A stretch of 64,000 nucleotides of DNA from Lentinus brumalis (Eukaryota; Basidiomycota; Agaricomycetes; Polyporales; Polyporaceae), in the NCBI GenBank assembly GCA_001792895.1, contig MARA01000023.1, positions 372,001-436,000 on the forward strand. The letters run 5' to 3'. Positions within the stretch are counted from its first letter, which is position 1; every line of letters starts with the position of its first letter. Made by a program: the position numbers and the translations under genes. Below are positions 33,276 through 46,011 of the stretch, piece after piece. The notes under the pieces were generated by a model, which was not told where the DNA came from, made no database searches, and saw only the letters and a program-made list of their open reading frames with translations.

Positions 33276-34727
33276 ATGTCCTCGTCGTCGTTCCCGCTGG
33301 ATGCCGCTCAGGTAGCTGCTGGTACGCCCATATCCTGCAATAATGACGTTGCTGATTTATTCCTCCCGTGCGCCAGATTGTGGGGTTGTACATGCAGTCC
33401 ATTGTCTACGGCACGTCCCCGTCGTCGTCTGTCCACGCAGTAGCTCACTGAACCCTGAATGGCAGGGATGGTTCTCATAACTGTTGCGTATGGCTTCCGT
33501 GTCTTGCTCTGGTCTCGCGACGGTCACCTCAAGAGCGGGGCCAGAATCAACTGGATCATGGTCGGGGCCACACTGGCGATGTTCACCATCGCAACGCTGG
33601 AGATGGCTTTAGGGCTCCTACACAATCTTCAAGCTTTCGTCTACTACACAGGTCCTGGTGGCGCGAACGGCGAATTTTCCGACATCTCAAACTGGGTCAA
33701 CGTTATGCGGACGGCGGACTATGTCGCGCAAACGTTCATTGGCGACGGTATCATGGTTTGCACTATTCCTTCGCAGTACCGAGCTCGGACTGACTGCTGG
33801 GCATTCATAGGCGTACAGATGCTACATTATCTATGAGAGGAACTGGAAGGTCCTCGTGGTGCCGGTGCTTCTATGGCTTGCAGAGACAGGTCAGTAACTC
33901 GGCGCGCTCTCCAGGATATCGTTCTGAGCGGTGCGTTCCTTACTCATTAGCGTGCGGTTGGGTCGTCGTCTATATCGAGGCGACGTTGCACACTGCGGCC
34001 ACTCTGAATGAGTCGCGCCTCATGCCGTTCATCACTAGCCTTCTCTCCCTCACTCTTGCAATGACAACAATGACAACAGGTACGAGCCTGATTCTCTCTA
34101 CCTACCAGCCTTAGGAGGGAAAGGCTCATCAGGTCCTACCGACTATCCAGGCCTGATTGTATACCGCATCTTGAAGATCAACGCCGGCGTCGCTGCCCAG
34201 GGCATCACTCGGATTGGCGGGGCTCGCAAGTTGACCCGTGTCGTCCGCATTCTCATCGAGTCCGGGCTCATCTACACTGTCTCTGTTATCGTGTTCTTCT
34301 GCACGTTTCTCGCGTCCAACAACGCCCAGTACGGTGTATCTGACGTTGTATGTAGCATCCTTCGGCTGAAAGTATCATTGGCTGACACTGCGCTCTCGTA
34401 GGTTGTACAAGTCATTGTAAGCCAAATTGGGATCACCGCTTGTCATCCGCTGACCTGCTACAATCCCTCTATCAGCCAATCTCTTTCACGCTCATTCTGA
34501 TTCGCGTAGACCAAGGCATCGCGATCGAGAACCGCACAGTCCCGTCAGCTATCCAGAGGCCCATAACGTTCCCCGGCAGGTCTGGCATGTCCGGCGCTGA
34601 TCTGGGACCGGATACCGTCATGGCTAGGGCTCATTTGTCCGGTGGTCAGAGCGACGCGTACATGATGGAAGACATGGGCAGTGACCGCGATGGATGGAAG
34701 GCTGGCCAATTCGAGCCGGTGGTTTGA
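33276..34727 (+). CDS. Seven-helix membrane protein of unknown function, left copy
   Basis: Start MSSSSFPLDAAQ at 33276, followed by IVGLYMQSIVYG and GMVLITVAYGFRVLLWSRDG. Hydrophobic segments recur through GATLAMFTIATLEMALGLL, the TDYVAQTFIGDGIM-like region, AYRCYIIYERNWKVLVVPVL, ACGWVVVYIEATLHTAAT and SGLIYTVSVIVFFCTFLASN, giving about seven membrane helices. The cytoplasmic tail ends in SDAYMMEDMGSDRDGWK, closely matched in the right copy. This belongs to a large basidiomycete family of receptor-like 7TM proteins recognised by the YRCY motif; no ligand or function is established. The intron after IVYG begins with GC rather than GT. Confidence 0.85.
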
Positions 34728-35664
34728 AGTTCATGTTTGTACGTTGTACTTTTCGATCTTAGACCGAGAGTCCGAGACCAACTGATATCTATGCTTGTGC
34801 CCAACGAATCTGTATGTGCTACGTTAAACTATGTACCGCATACGAGTGTTCCGACTCGGTACGATGTACTTGCTTTCGGTTGATCCCTCTTCGTCGAGTC
34901 TTGTAGCTACTTTGCGTTCACTATGACTTTACCGATTACCGATGTACGCGAGTTTCATCTCAATGGTCCGATGCTGTCAGTCGTTCGTGTCCGCGAACCC
35001 GCATATCCACCAACTGCACTCTGCTACAGCGGCCGCTTGCAATCCAAAACAACTCGCATCAATAGCACGACAGAACAGCTGCCAACAGTAAGTGCGAACT
35101 TTGAAGGAAGGCTTCTGGAACTTGAGCTTCGTCAGTAGATACGATAAGAGCATGCGTTACGTTCCCCGCACTGTCCATCAGCGCCGACCAACTTCCTTTG
35201 TGGACACCGGCAGTGGCAGCCTGTCTGTTCCAAGCTGCCATATGCCATGAGGTCTGAGAGGATCCGGAGACGACGGACTACGGCATGAGGCTGGAATGCG
35301 CATCGAGATGATACTTGACTAAGCTTGATTGACCGCACATGCGGCAGGTATAGATCCGATCCGTTCAGTTGGTTACTACCTCGATAGATGTCACGGTGTT
35401 CCTTGCTCAGCGCTCAGCGCTCATGAGCGCCGAACCCGAGGCGATAAGCGGGAATGGACGCACTGTCCTCGGACACTCTCCGCCACGTCACGACGCCCAC
35501 CGGTGGCATGGCGGCGTCACAGGGCACTTCCATTCCCGGCCGGCATACTGACTGTTCCCCCGTTCACCTCAGGCCTCAAACTTCAACGCTCATGCTCGTA
35601 GTAAATAGGCAGACTCCCATGGGATGGTCCTGTATCATCTGGCCCCTTTCTCGGCATTCCCACC
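34728..35664. other. Intergenic, upstream of P450
   Basis: A 937-bp gap between two plus-strand genes. It should hold the 7TM 3' UTR and the P450 promoter. I see no further gene. Confidence 0.4.
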
Positions 35665-37696
35665 ATGTTCAATGACTTAGTCCCCCTGATCCTTACCGCC
35701 CTCAGCATCCTCTTTTCCTTCGTCGTCTACTGGTTTACTCGTTCTACTGCTCGTCTTCCACCAGGACCCCGCGGCCTGCCCGTTGTCGGCAATGCTCTCC
35801 AAATGCCACGCGGACACGAATGGCTACGCTACGCCCAGTGGGGCGCCGAATATGGTTTAGTCCTCACCTTTGGTTGGGTCATAGTACATACGTTCTGATG
35901 AGCCGTTTGGACAGGTCCTCTCGTATACCTCCGTCTGTTCACCCAGAATGTCTATGTTGTCAATGCGTACTATGTCGCCTCCGAAATCCTCGACAAGCAT
36001 TCGGCCAAAACCGCTGACAGACCAGGAGCTCAGTTGATGGTTGGCGAGCTGTGAGTTACACGTCCACTTTCTAGGCCAGCTCTGCATCTCCCCTAAAACA
36101 GCATCGGCTGGAACAATGGCGTCGCCTTTGCTCGCGCCAGTCCCCGCCACCGCGAGTATCGAAAGCTACTCAGTACCTCTCTCAACACCAATGCCGCTCG
36201 CCGCCTCTCTCCTCTGCAACAGTCCTCCGCGCTTCAATTCCTGAGAGCCCTCCTCGAGAGCCCTCAGCGGCTACGCGACCATATACGCGCTTCGATTGGC
36301 AGCAACACTGTGAACATCGTCTTCGGCGAGCAAGTCTCCACGCCCGATTTCGATTACATCGCACTCGCCGACGATGCGCATTACAAGTTCGCTCTAGCTG
36401 CTACGCCGTATCGTTATGCTGTTGACTTCTTTCCCCTATGTGATCTTCCAGCTTGAATGTAGTCGCTGCAGAAAGCTGACTGTTCTCCTGCCATAGTGAA
36501 ACACCTGCCTTCCTGGTTCCCTGGAGCAACTTTCAAGCGTCAAGCCCGTCAGTGGCGAGCAGAGCTGGAGCGCTTGGTAATCACACCCTACAATATTGTG
36601 AAAGAACGCGCAGTGAGTATGATACCACTCCGGACTAGTATCGAACCGTTCTCGCGCAACAGGTGACATATTTCGTTGCAGGCCCGCGGTGTGGCGTCTC
36701 CGTCCTACGTGTTGAACTGCATGGGCGACTCGTCCGCCGACACACTTGCGATCGCCAAGGATCAAGCCATCATGTGGACGGCCGCGAGCCTCTACACTGG
36801 AGGAGCTGACACAGTAAGAGTAGCGAACTCCGTGAGCCTTTGACGCCTTGCTCACTGAAGTACCCTTGCGTTAGACGATCGCCGGCATGTTGAGCTTCTT
36901 CCTGGCTATGACACTCTATCCGGATGCCCAGCGGAAAGGACGAGAGGAAATTTTGAACAAGATCGGTACTGAACGCCTTCCGACGCTCGACGACAAACCG
37001 TCCTTGCCGTATATCGAAGCCATAGTGAAGGAGGTCTTGCGGTGGAACAGCATCGCGCCGTTGGGTATGTCGCAGTCTTCGGCATTCAATCTATTGGGCA
37101 ACAGACTCAACCCCAATCCGCTCTCATTAGGACTTGCTCATCGCACGACCGACACAATCATCTACAACGACTATGAGATTCCTGCTGGTACTGTCGAAAG
37201 TCAATCATCCTCCCTAAGCACGCTGACTGACAGCAACTCAGGGTCGACTATTATCACGAACATCTGGTGAGCAATCCTGCTGTCGTACCTGCTCAGCTGG
37301 ATACATATATAGCCGAGTATTCCAGGGGAATGATGCACGACGAGGGCATGTACAAGGATCCTTTCACCTTCAAGCCGGAGCGCTTCCTCGGCGCGTCCCC
37401 TGAGCATGACCCGACAACGATAGCCTTCGGTTTCGGGCGCCGCGTCTGCCCTGGGTCGCACCTCGCGCTCCAGAGCCTGTTCATCAACATCGCCCTGGTG
37501 CTCGCGACGATGACCATCGAGCCCGACGGAGAGAAGCCCTATGTGGAATATACGAGCGGAGTCATCAGGTGCGTTCCCTTTGCGTTATCATGTAACCTGA
37601 AATAACGAATCTTGGTCGGTCAGTCAACCGGAGCCGTTCAAGTGTCGAATCTTGCCGTACAGTGAGGCTGCGAAGGAGCTCATCTTGCAGGACTAA
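35665..37696 (+). CDS. Cytochrome P450 monooxygenase, intact copy
   Basis: Ten exons (35665-35854, 35915-36050, 36102-36439, 36497-36612, 36682-36813, 36875-37064, 37131-37187, 37242-37266, 37326-37568, 37624-37696) give exactly 499 residues. The N-terminal anchor is VPLILTALSILFSFVVYWF, followed by the proline hinge LPPGPRGLPVVGN. The I-helix oxygen motif is GGADTT, the K-helix ExxR is KEVLRWN, and the heme-cysteine loop is FGFGRRVCPG. This is a microsomal class II fungal P450 on the ER, reduced by CPR. It resembles the expanded Agaricomycete families annotated loosely as O-methylsterigmatocystin oxidoreductase-like, which says little about the real substrate. It is convergent with the permease, 121 bp apart. 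Confidence 0.93.
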
Positions 37697-37817
37697 GTAG
37701 AGCCTTCTCGTCCGAGTTGTAATCATGAGTTGTGAGGTGCTTCAAGTTGCTTGGCTAATGCACGCTCCAAACAATTCTTCGTTCAAAAAAGCTGAATATA
37801 ACATGCTCCTTGGCTAC

Positions 37818-39921
37818 TTATCTGCCACAATTACACCGCTCTACCGCTCTAAATGCAGGATAGACGACTGCAGCAAGTACAAACCCGACAATGATCCCAA
37901 TGTCGCCCGTGCCAGCGTTCGCAATCGGCCCAGTATACCAGACCTGCGCCATGCAGGGTACAATGATACCACAGGCACACAAGAAAGCCATGATCGCCGC
38001 GAGACCGAGAGGAAGCTCTCTAGGCTTACACCAATCAGAGAGGTCGTACCGCGTCCAATCGTTCTGGCGAAAGATGAGGTGCTCGACGATGATGATGGCA
38101 GCAAAGATAGTGCTCCAGTACCCAATGACGTTCAGGATGTCCACGAAGGTGTCGTAGAAGTGCACCGCGCCGACGATGGCAACCGGGATCAAGCTACGAC
38201 GATATGTTATCAGAGACGAGACTTGCGCTGCATGTTTACAAGAACGGGCGGTGCTTACATGGCTTCGGATACAACCGTGTAGACATAGCGGGGGACGCGT
38301 GCGAACCAGGCGTGGATTGTCATAAAGCTCGACGCGAAGGTGTACATCGTGGGCGCACATGCGCTCGGGATGAAGAGCGCGATGAGAACCGTCAGGAACT
38401 TGCCGAACCCGCCCGCAGGAGAGAGGACCGCCTCGACAAGTCCGCCGACGCTGTTGCCGTTGTCAAAGCCGGCTTCCCATGAGGGCACCGCTGGTGCTGC
38501 AGCTGCAAAGGCTGCGCCCAGCATGTGCGCGACAAGCTGGTTCGTGCAGCAGTCAACGACGTGGCCGACAGTGACAAATACGGGACACTCACGCTTGCGG
38601 TCAGGAATCCGGCGTAACTATACAGGAACACCCTCGTGCTATGTAGGCCCAAGTCAGTAACGCGAAGACATCGGGGTGTGATCGCACGTAGTTACCTGGA
38701 AGCTTTGCTTGTGTGATATACGCCGTAATCGGGTGTCATCATGCACCAGCTGATGACGCTTGACCCAACCGTGGTCGCGTATGACAAGATGGATGCCGCC
38801 GACGCAGGCGGGCCTGGTGGTATGTTGCTCCCGAGGTGCTTGCCGCCAATCCCGAGCATGACGATGAAAGCAATGACGGCTGGAATCCACGCTACCGTTT
38901 CATACCTATGGTGTCCCGATCTAGATCGGTTCACTGGGGCAAAGCAGCATATTCGCTCACCAGTGTATGACCTTGTACCCGAAGAACGTGACCTGTATAC
39001 GATGTTCAGTCCAGGCCGTCGAGCGAGATGAATACCAGAACGACCCACCACCAGTGAGATAACTCCAATGATGACGATTCCCAGGGTATCGTTGAGGCGG
39101 TCAGAGACACTGGCGAGAGTCTGGCCGCCTATAATACAGTTGAGAATCAGGAAGCCTTGCATGGAGAAGACGGTGAAGGCGCTGGGGATGATTGAGCCAT
39201 AGTACCTGCAGCGCGGTGGTCACCAACCAAGCAACAGATATGACATGAACGCAGGACTTACCCCACGAGTATCGCGCCAGCACCATGGAGCGCATTCCAA
39301 GCTTAGGTCCGAAGACGGCACTAAGTATATCGTGTTAGCACCATATACAAGCTTAGACGGGTGCAGAGTACTTACAAGTAGGCCGGAATGGCGCAACAAC
39401 TATGATAGTCAGCGATGTTACAGCGCGCACGCTCGCGAGCTACGTAAGATGTACTCACATGAGGTCAACCACCAGGAGAATCAGGAGCGAGTCCCGCAGT
39501 CCAAGGCCGAAGAACGCAGGTCCAGCAGTACCTGTTCCGAAGCTAGCCATAGCATGATCAATACTATGTCACTTCCGTCCGCAGAAGTGTTCGATACGCA
39601 CCTCAGGATGTTCACGTTGGCAGAGAACCACACGAAGAACATCTGATACAACCTCGTATCCTTCCTGTCCCCGGGGAGGACGGGGTCAATCCTGGAAGAG
39701 CGTCAGTCAGTATTCAGACCACCGCAGTAAGTGGGAGCAATAGCAATGAACGCGCACCCGTTCGTCTCGATTCCCCAGCGCGCGAGGAAGTCGGTAGTCG
39801 TCTTGAACCATCGTTGCGTTCGTGGTAGTGTCGTCTCCTCAGTGCCGACTTGGTGGTCGTGACCATTAGCAGGCTCGTCCGCGGCTCTGCTCGTCTTCTC
39901 ATCTTCGACGGACAGCCCCAT
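37818..39921 (-). CDS. NCS1 purine/cytosine-type permease, intact copy
   Basis: Start MGLSVEDEKTSRAADEPANG at 39921. Multiple exons join in phase, for example LVVDLI to CCAIPAYL and SLVVTFFGYKVIHW to YETVAWIPAVIAF. Typical NCS1 features are RWFKTTTDFLARWGIE at the N-terminus, QMFFVWFSANVNILSFGTGT in helix 1, FGPKLGMRSMVLARYSWG, and the repeated hydrophobic helices that follow. The C-terminal part reads EHLIFRQNDWTRYDLSDW, then LPLGLAAIMAFLCACGI and WYTGPIANAGTGDIGIIVG. The family (yeast Fcy2, fungal Fcy21) takes up purines and cytosine with protons at the plasma membrane; other members carry uracil, allantoin, thiamine or pyridoxine, so the substrate is open. Confidence 0.9.
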
Positions 39922-40329
39922 CGTCCCGGTGGTGGGGGAGCGAGTCAAAGGAAGACGGACGAGAGCTGGAGTGGGAGTGCGTTACAAATACTGAATGTTA
40001 CGTTGTACGACCACGTGGGACTCGACGTCCGCGTCTGTGTGTTACATATGTCCTACATAGAAGCGACGGACCGGGCGTCCGCGCTGCGATAAAGGAGGTA
40101 CGAGGATGGTGGTCGTCGATGAGATCATCAGTCAAAACTGGTTATAGGACGACTCACTTGAACTGTCCTACAGTAGCAAGTACTGGGCACAGAATTGTAC
40201 CTTCGGATTATGGAGTTTAGAACCTGCCCGTCGAGCCCACAGGCTGCATGTCCGTCCTGTCAGCCAAACGAGGATAGATATACCACGAATGCCTTTCACT
40301 TTGAGTGAATCGCGAGCTAGAACTTGAGT
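39922..40329. other. Gap near the axis of the inverted duplication
   Basis: About 400 bp between the permease start and the P450 pseudogene. It lies close to the symmetry axis of the cluster. I see no gene and no obvious transposon ends here. Confidence 0.4.
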
Positions 40330-41305
40330 CTACTCGGGCAAGATAAGCTCCCTCGCAGCCTCGCTGTGCGGCAGAATCCGGGACTTGAACGGCACCTGTT
40401 GACTGAGCACGACTCGTCAGCACAAGGTACTCCAGAGCATTGACACGAAATGCACCTGATCCCCCGGCTCGGCGTATATCCCCACCTCGGACTTCTCCCC
40501 GTCCGGCTCGATCACCGTCGTCGCGAGTACGAGTGCGATGTTGATGAAGAGCTCTGAAACGTGAGGTGTAATACGGGGGAGACGCGGCCCCGAAGTCAAA
40601 CGCGATCGCAGTAGGGTCTAGCGTAGCGGCATGGGATGGTGGCCAAAGCGAACTTGTCCGCAAGCGCGATGTAGTCGATATCGGGCCGTACTAGAGAGCT
40701 GCTCGCCAGAGACGATGTTCACAATGTTGCTGTAAATCGAGGCGCGTATGTGGTCGCGCAGCTGCTGTCGGCTGTCGACTGTCGAGGCTCTCAGGAACTG
40801 AAGCGCGGATGACTGCTGTGCTGCAGAGAGGCTGCGAGCAGCATTGGTGTCAATGAACCTGCTGAGTAGTTTGCGATACAAACTCGCGATGGCGAACACC
40901 AACTGGGGCACAGCAACACCCTTGTTTCAGCGTGTTCTGTTGCGGATGAGCTCAATAGAGCTGGACTGGATGGCGAGTACGCACAGCTCGCCCAGGGGCC
41001 AGCATCAACCGGGCCCTTGGTCGGTCTGTCGGCGGAGTTCGGTGACTACTTGTCGAAGATATCGGAGGAAATGTGGTAGGCATTGAAGACATAGACATCC
41101 TGCGGGAACAGACGGAGGTATACGAAAGGACCTGGACAAGATGGTCATCGGAGACTGTAAGTATCCGTATAAGTAGCCTGCCAAGGGTTCATGAAGAGGA
41201 TACTCACCGTATTGAGAGCCCCACTGAGCGTAGCGTAGCCATTCGTGGCCGCTTAGAATCTGAAACTTTTTACGACAGGGAGGCCGCGGGCAAACCTAGT
41301 AGGAC
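40330..41305 (-). pseudogene. Cytochrome P450 pseudogene, right copy
   Basis: Read on the minus strand, pieces of the P450 at 35665-37696 occur in order: GHEWLRYAQWGSQY, then GPFVYLRLFPQDVYVFNAY ending in FDK plus a stop codon (41048-41046), then YRKLLSRFIDTNAARSLSAA and LRDHIRASIYSNIVNIVSGE. The sequence then jumps straight to a ruined heme region (DPTAIAFDFG without the cysteine loop), FINIALVLATTVIEPDGEK, and the C-terminus VPFKSRILPHSEAARELILPE. The I-helix, ExxR and heme cysteine are absent, so roughly 0.9 kb has been lost internally. The surviving exon ends remain quite similar. Confidence 0.88.
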
Positions 41306-42012
41306 TCGCGAAGAGGAACATAACGCAAGCGTTCAGCGCTCAGGTTGGAAGCAAGCGTGTTGACTGTACACATGTGAAGCTAAGATTTGGGTGAACGCGC
41401 AGAGAACGACCATGGCTATCGAGCTGGGCACGATGGAAGCATGCTGCCAGTTTTTGCAACAGTCGTGCGGGCGACGCCAGCGAAAGGGTTGTGGACACTG
41501 GAAGGGTCCATTGGGCACTGCAGCATCATGATCGTGACGGTGCAAGTAGAGCGCCCGAGCGGCGTGTTGAGACAACACCGCGCTCTTCTCGCTCCCACGT
41601 CGCGCAGCCCTTCATTCTGGTCTATCGGAAGTATATCACCTCCGACCTTCTCTCAGGAGTCGCCAGAAGTTGATCCTGAAGGGAACACCATGCGCAAGGC
41701 GCGCCGCGGAGGTACGCTGGGAAGCTGCCCTCGGAGTCTCACCAAACTTCTGTGTCTTCAACAGGTCTTCGACCGCCCATCCGCCGGTTAACGGCATCGT
41801 TTCGCTACTTGTAATGAGGCCCGCTACCGGCACAGAACGCATCCCATCAGGCTGCCAGGCTGCATCGACGTGCGTGGCCATAGGAATTGGCTCCGAATTC
41901 GCGTACTCGACATCCGCCCACGACTCGTCCCCTTGCCTTCTCCCCCTCCTCTCCTTTCCTCGGCCTCCCCTAGTCTGCTCGGACCCAGCCCTTGGCTACT
42001 GCAGAGGCCAGA
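41306..42012. other. Intergenic, upstream of right MFS gene
   Basis: A 707-bp gap holding the promoter of the right MFS transporter. I found no clear match to the region upstream of the left MFS copy, so the duplication may stop at or near the coding start. No gene seen. Confidence 0.4.
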
Positions 42013-44098
42013 ATGGAGAAACTAGAACTCGAGCCCGCTGCATCCGCTCGGGCTGTCGGTCCTGACGGCGACTCCGAGGTCGAATCCCAAGACACCAAAC
42101 TACCTCCAGCCGCACCCGCCTTTCCTGAGGGCGGCCTTGCCGCTTGGCTCACCGTGATCGGAGGGTGAGGGCTCACTTGGTAGTCTCTTTCTTTCCGCAC
42201 CGAGTCAGCATGCCCATCAGGTCCATGGTCCTGTTCTGCACATTCGGAGCTATACAGTCGTTCGGCGTCTACCAGGACTACTACACCGTACGTTCTCGAC
42301 TCGACCTCCGCGTACTGCTGCTGATATGTTTTTTGTACTCCAGAGAGTCTACCTTGCGGGGACTAGCACTCCCTCGCAGATTAGTTGGATCGGCTCCGTC
42401 CAGGTCTTCCTCTTGTTTGCGCTGTCTTTACCTTCCGGCAAGCTCTTCGATGAAGGATATTTCCACCCCATGATGATTGGAGCCAGTGTTCTATACGTCT
42501 TCAGGTCTACGTCTCGGGAGTTTTTTATCCCGTGCTGCCCAGCTTACATTTCTCCTGCAGTTTGTTTATGCTCTCGCTGGCGCGTAGTCATGAGTTCTAC
42601 CAGATCATCCTGTCCCAAGGCGTAGCTATCGGGATAGCCTACGGGATTTTGTTCATACCCGCACTGAGCGTCTCGTCACATTACTTCCGCGCGAAGCGCT
42701 CTTCGGCCATGGGGGTGGTGTTCGCTGGCAAGTCTCCTGTTCTGCGCCCAATAAATGCGTAGTACTGATCATGGTCGAATTCAGGCTCTTCAATTGGCGG
42801 TGTCATATACCCCATCATGCTGAACCAGCTCTTCAATGGCAAAGCCGGTTTCGCATGGGGCGTGCGGTAAGCGACCTCTTGCTACACCTCGAGTTGTCGC
42901 CGTCTGACGACTGTTGCTTTCTCGACATGCAGCGCTGCAGGGTTCCTGGGAATCGTGCTGCTGACCATTGCTAATCTGCTCATGCGTACTCGCCTGCCTA
43001 GCCGCAAGCAGCGCAAGACCACTTTCACTCCCAACATGCGACGCATCGTTACTGACGTGCCGTTCATCATATGTGGTATTGGGTGGGTTTCGCCCACCAC
43101 CTCTCTCTGAATGATAGGCTTACCGGCAAGCTTTGCAGAGGCTTTCTCGTCTTCTGGGGCTTGTTCTTCCCATGTACGGCCTCAGCTCCCTTAACACGGT
43201 CCATGTTTCCGCCTGCTCACGTATCTTGCAGTTTTCTACCTTCAACTATTCGCGAACTTGCATGGCGTCTCTCCAAATCTCGCCCATTACACCGTACGGC
43301 TGAAGTATTCTAGCTTCGCGCTTTAAGCTGACGTGTGTGTGACCGGCATTCAGATATCGATCCTCAACGGCGCGTCGCTCCTTGGTCGGACTATCCCGAA
43401 CTTCCTCGCAGACGTCTGGGGACCGTTCAACGGTACATACGTCCTGCTTGTGCCCTATCATGCATGCGCAATGATGCTAATGCACCTTTTCCAACGCCTT
43501 GCAGTGATCATTCCCATGACAGCAATCTCGGGCTGCCTGATTTTCGCCATGTTCGGCGCAACGAGTAGTGGGGCGCTCATCGCATTCGCCATCCTGTATG
43601 GCTTCTTCTCTGGCGGATGTGAGTCGCGCGGTCTTCGCTCCGAGTTCTCTGCGCTGTCAACGATCGGCTGATAACAGACACGCTTCTCAGTCATATCTTT
43701 GATAGCACCCTGCGCAGCGAGCTTCTCTGTGGATGTCGGCGAAGTCGGGTGCGCATCTCTTCGTCTTGTGCCTGTCTAACGCGAGTTTGGAGCACATATT
43801 GTCTAACATGTTCTCACATTCTCGTGGATAGGACCCGCATCGGCGTCGTCTGCTTCCTTGTCTCGTTTGCGCTGCTCACGGGCAATCCCATCTCGGGCGC
43901 GCTTTTGAAGCCTCCGCACTACGAGTGGAAAAATCCGATTCTGTTCAGCGGTGTGAGTCTAGTGTTTCTGTGCGCTTGGTGTGGAGTGACTGACGAGGGG
44001 TTCTTGTCTTTGGGCAGATCACCGTTCTCGCGGGAGCTGCTACGCTGCTTTTGGCGCGTCAGATGGCGGTGAAGGCACGGGGAACGCAGAGGGTCTGA
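42013..44098 (+). CDS. MFS transporter, monocarboxylate type, right copy
   Basis: Start MEKLELEPAASARAVGPDGD at 42013; the C-terminus is ITVLAGAATLLLARQMAVK followed by ARGTQRV. All splice junctions checked join in phase: GG/GSMVLF, YT/RVYLAG, VF/SLFMLSL, WGVR/AAGFLG, GIG/GFLVFW, FP/FFYLQLF, YT/ISILNG, FN/VIIPMT, SGG/FISLIAPC and EVG/TRIGVV. The protein is very similar to the left copy, with the acidic N-terminal tail the most variable part. It is predicted to be a functional 12-helix plasma-membrane porter of unknown substrate. It is convergent with the right 7TM gene, unlike the left pair, which is divergent. Confidence 0.87.
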
Positions 44099-46011
44099 TG
44101 ACGGATGTACGGGGTGTATTCACTCGGCGGAAGGGTTACGGGAGGCATTGTCTAGAGTCGTCTGATGTCGGAATCTCAGACGGCCGGGGGCCACTTCGTC
44201 GACTTCAGCGTTCGGCGGCATACCGGGCATGAGCTGGGAACGCACAGACCTGAGTCCTCAACTCGGCTGAGGGCCGCAACCGCACGGTGAGAATTCTCAG
44301 TACGTTATTGACTTCTCAGAAGTCGAGTCCTTGTCAGTGATCATGATGTGCAGCCTCACAAGCCGCCGGCAGCGGTGTAGACCAAGTTCGCCGGTTTTCC
44401 AATTGGAAGCCGCAGTATACAAGACGCCGTCCTTGCTGCCCATGGCAATCCACAATCACGTTGGGCAGAAGGCGCTGTCGTTCCGGTGCCTGCATAGCAA
44501 GCCAGAAATAGCGGCTAGCACTGCAGGTAAAGCAATGTCACCGTTTGACCACGAAGCTCTGCATCAGTGAACGTGGGAGCCGACTGTACGTGATCCCGCC
44601 TTGGTCTCACGCGAAGTCTCTGCTCATCAGCCTGGACATCCTTATCAGCCCCGCACAGGAGGTGAGGCTCCGAGAAACGTACCGACATCGTACCGACATG
44701 CCAAGTGTGGTTTGTGGCTGACAGTGGCAACAGTTCGGATTTGTGCCCATTGCCCAACGCTCGGCGGAGAGAGGAGGCATCATCAAGTGCGGTTCTCGCT
44801 GTTCAATCAAGGGTTAACGGTGAGGCAGTCCGAGTCATCACTGGCACTCTCAAGCACGTCGCGGATGCATCCACATGGACACATAGGTGGGAGCTTTTTT
44901 TGCCCTCGCCGACTTCGCCGCCGCCCCCTGCACCGCGTGCCGGATACGTTCATGATGCGCGTCGCCGTATCACGATAATTGAGCCATCAAGTTCTTCCTG
45001 TCGCTGTGATAATCGCCTTATTTGAATGCCGTGGGCCGCGAGCCTGAGAGTCGCATGCTATCAATAAATACTTCTGGATGTGGCACTGCTGATAGCCCAG
45101 GTAGTTGCCTTGCAGCGAAGGTGGGCAGCAGCAGGCAATCTTCTCTTCTTTGTTTCTGCGGTCTATCACCGCGAAGCTTGGGAGGGCGGCCTGATGGACC
45201 GTGTCTGGAGCGCACTTAGATGTAAGGAGCAGAATAGAACAACAGAATATTGAGAATAGCATACATGGTGACGTACACGGTAAAGGTGCGGTGGTTCCGA
45301 ACGTCAACGAATACATACGATGTACGAATTGCTCTGAAGGGTGAGTCATCAACCTGGCACGCTGTGGGATAATCGCAACCACAAACCACGATGTAGAAGT
45401 ACAAGTTGAAGTGTTGCACTGCCAGCCTGCAGGAAGCGCTTCGGCGTTAACCGGTTTGGCTAGATGCTGCACTGCCATCGGAAGGGCGTTTGCCTCCGAG
45501 CTGACCGGTAAGTACTTACTTCGATGTTGAAGCTACGACTATTATTCAAATTCGCGCCGATGGACACACCTGGCGTCCTTTGCCCTCAGACACCGCGCAG
45601 CCCGGTTTGACGAAGTCTGATTCTATGAAGGTCCGCCGATAAACGCTCATACGCCAAGTACCGACCTTTCTTATCTCTCGCCGCAGTTCTATCATGCTAC
45701 GGATCTGGGTTCCTGCTGGCCCCGTGTGATAGAGTCAAGCTGTAGCACCGAGAAGGCAGGCAACCTGACAGTCTGACGTCCAATCGCGCGGCGGAAATGC
45801 TGCATTGTGGATGCAGAGGCTCAGGCTTTCTAAAAAGCATGCGAGTCACTCCGACTCCTCGCTCAGATGTACCCGGGAGTGTCCTTGTGGTGGTAGTAGT
45901 ACATAAATTCAATACACTGTACTCCGGCAACGAGGGGTACCTTAACTATAAATAAACCTGAACCCCGACGAAAAGAGAGGAAGGGCGACCCGCTGTGCAC
46001 CAAAGGAACGG
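44099..46011. other. Long intergenic gap between right MFS and 7TM genes
   Basis: Nearly 1.9 kb with only short, non-conserved open frames. I see no trace of the bHLH segment that follows the left MFS gene, no transposase and no RNA gene. It may hold decayed sequence inserted during the rearrangement. Confidence 0.4.

Noticed and set aside
44099..46011. Possible retroelement or hidden gene in the 1.9-kb gap
   Set aside because: No reverse transcriptase, integrase, transposase or LTR-like direct repeats could be seen, and the longest frames lack any motif.
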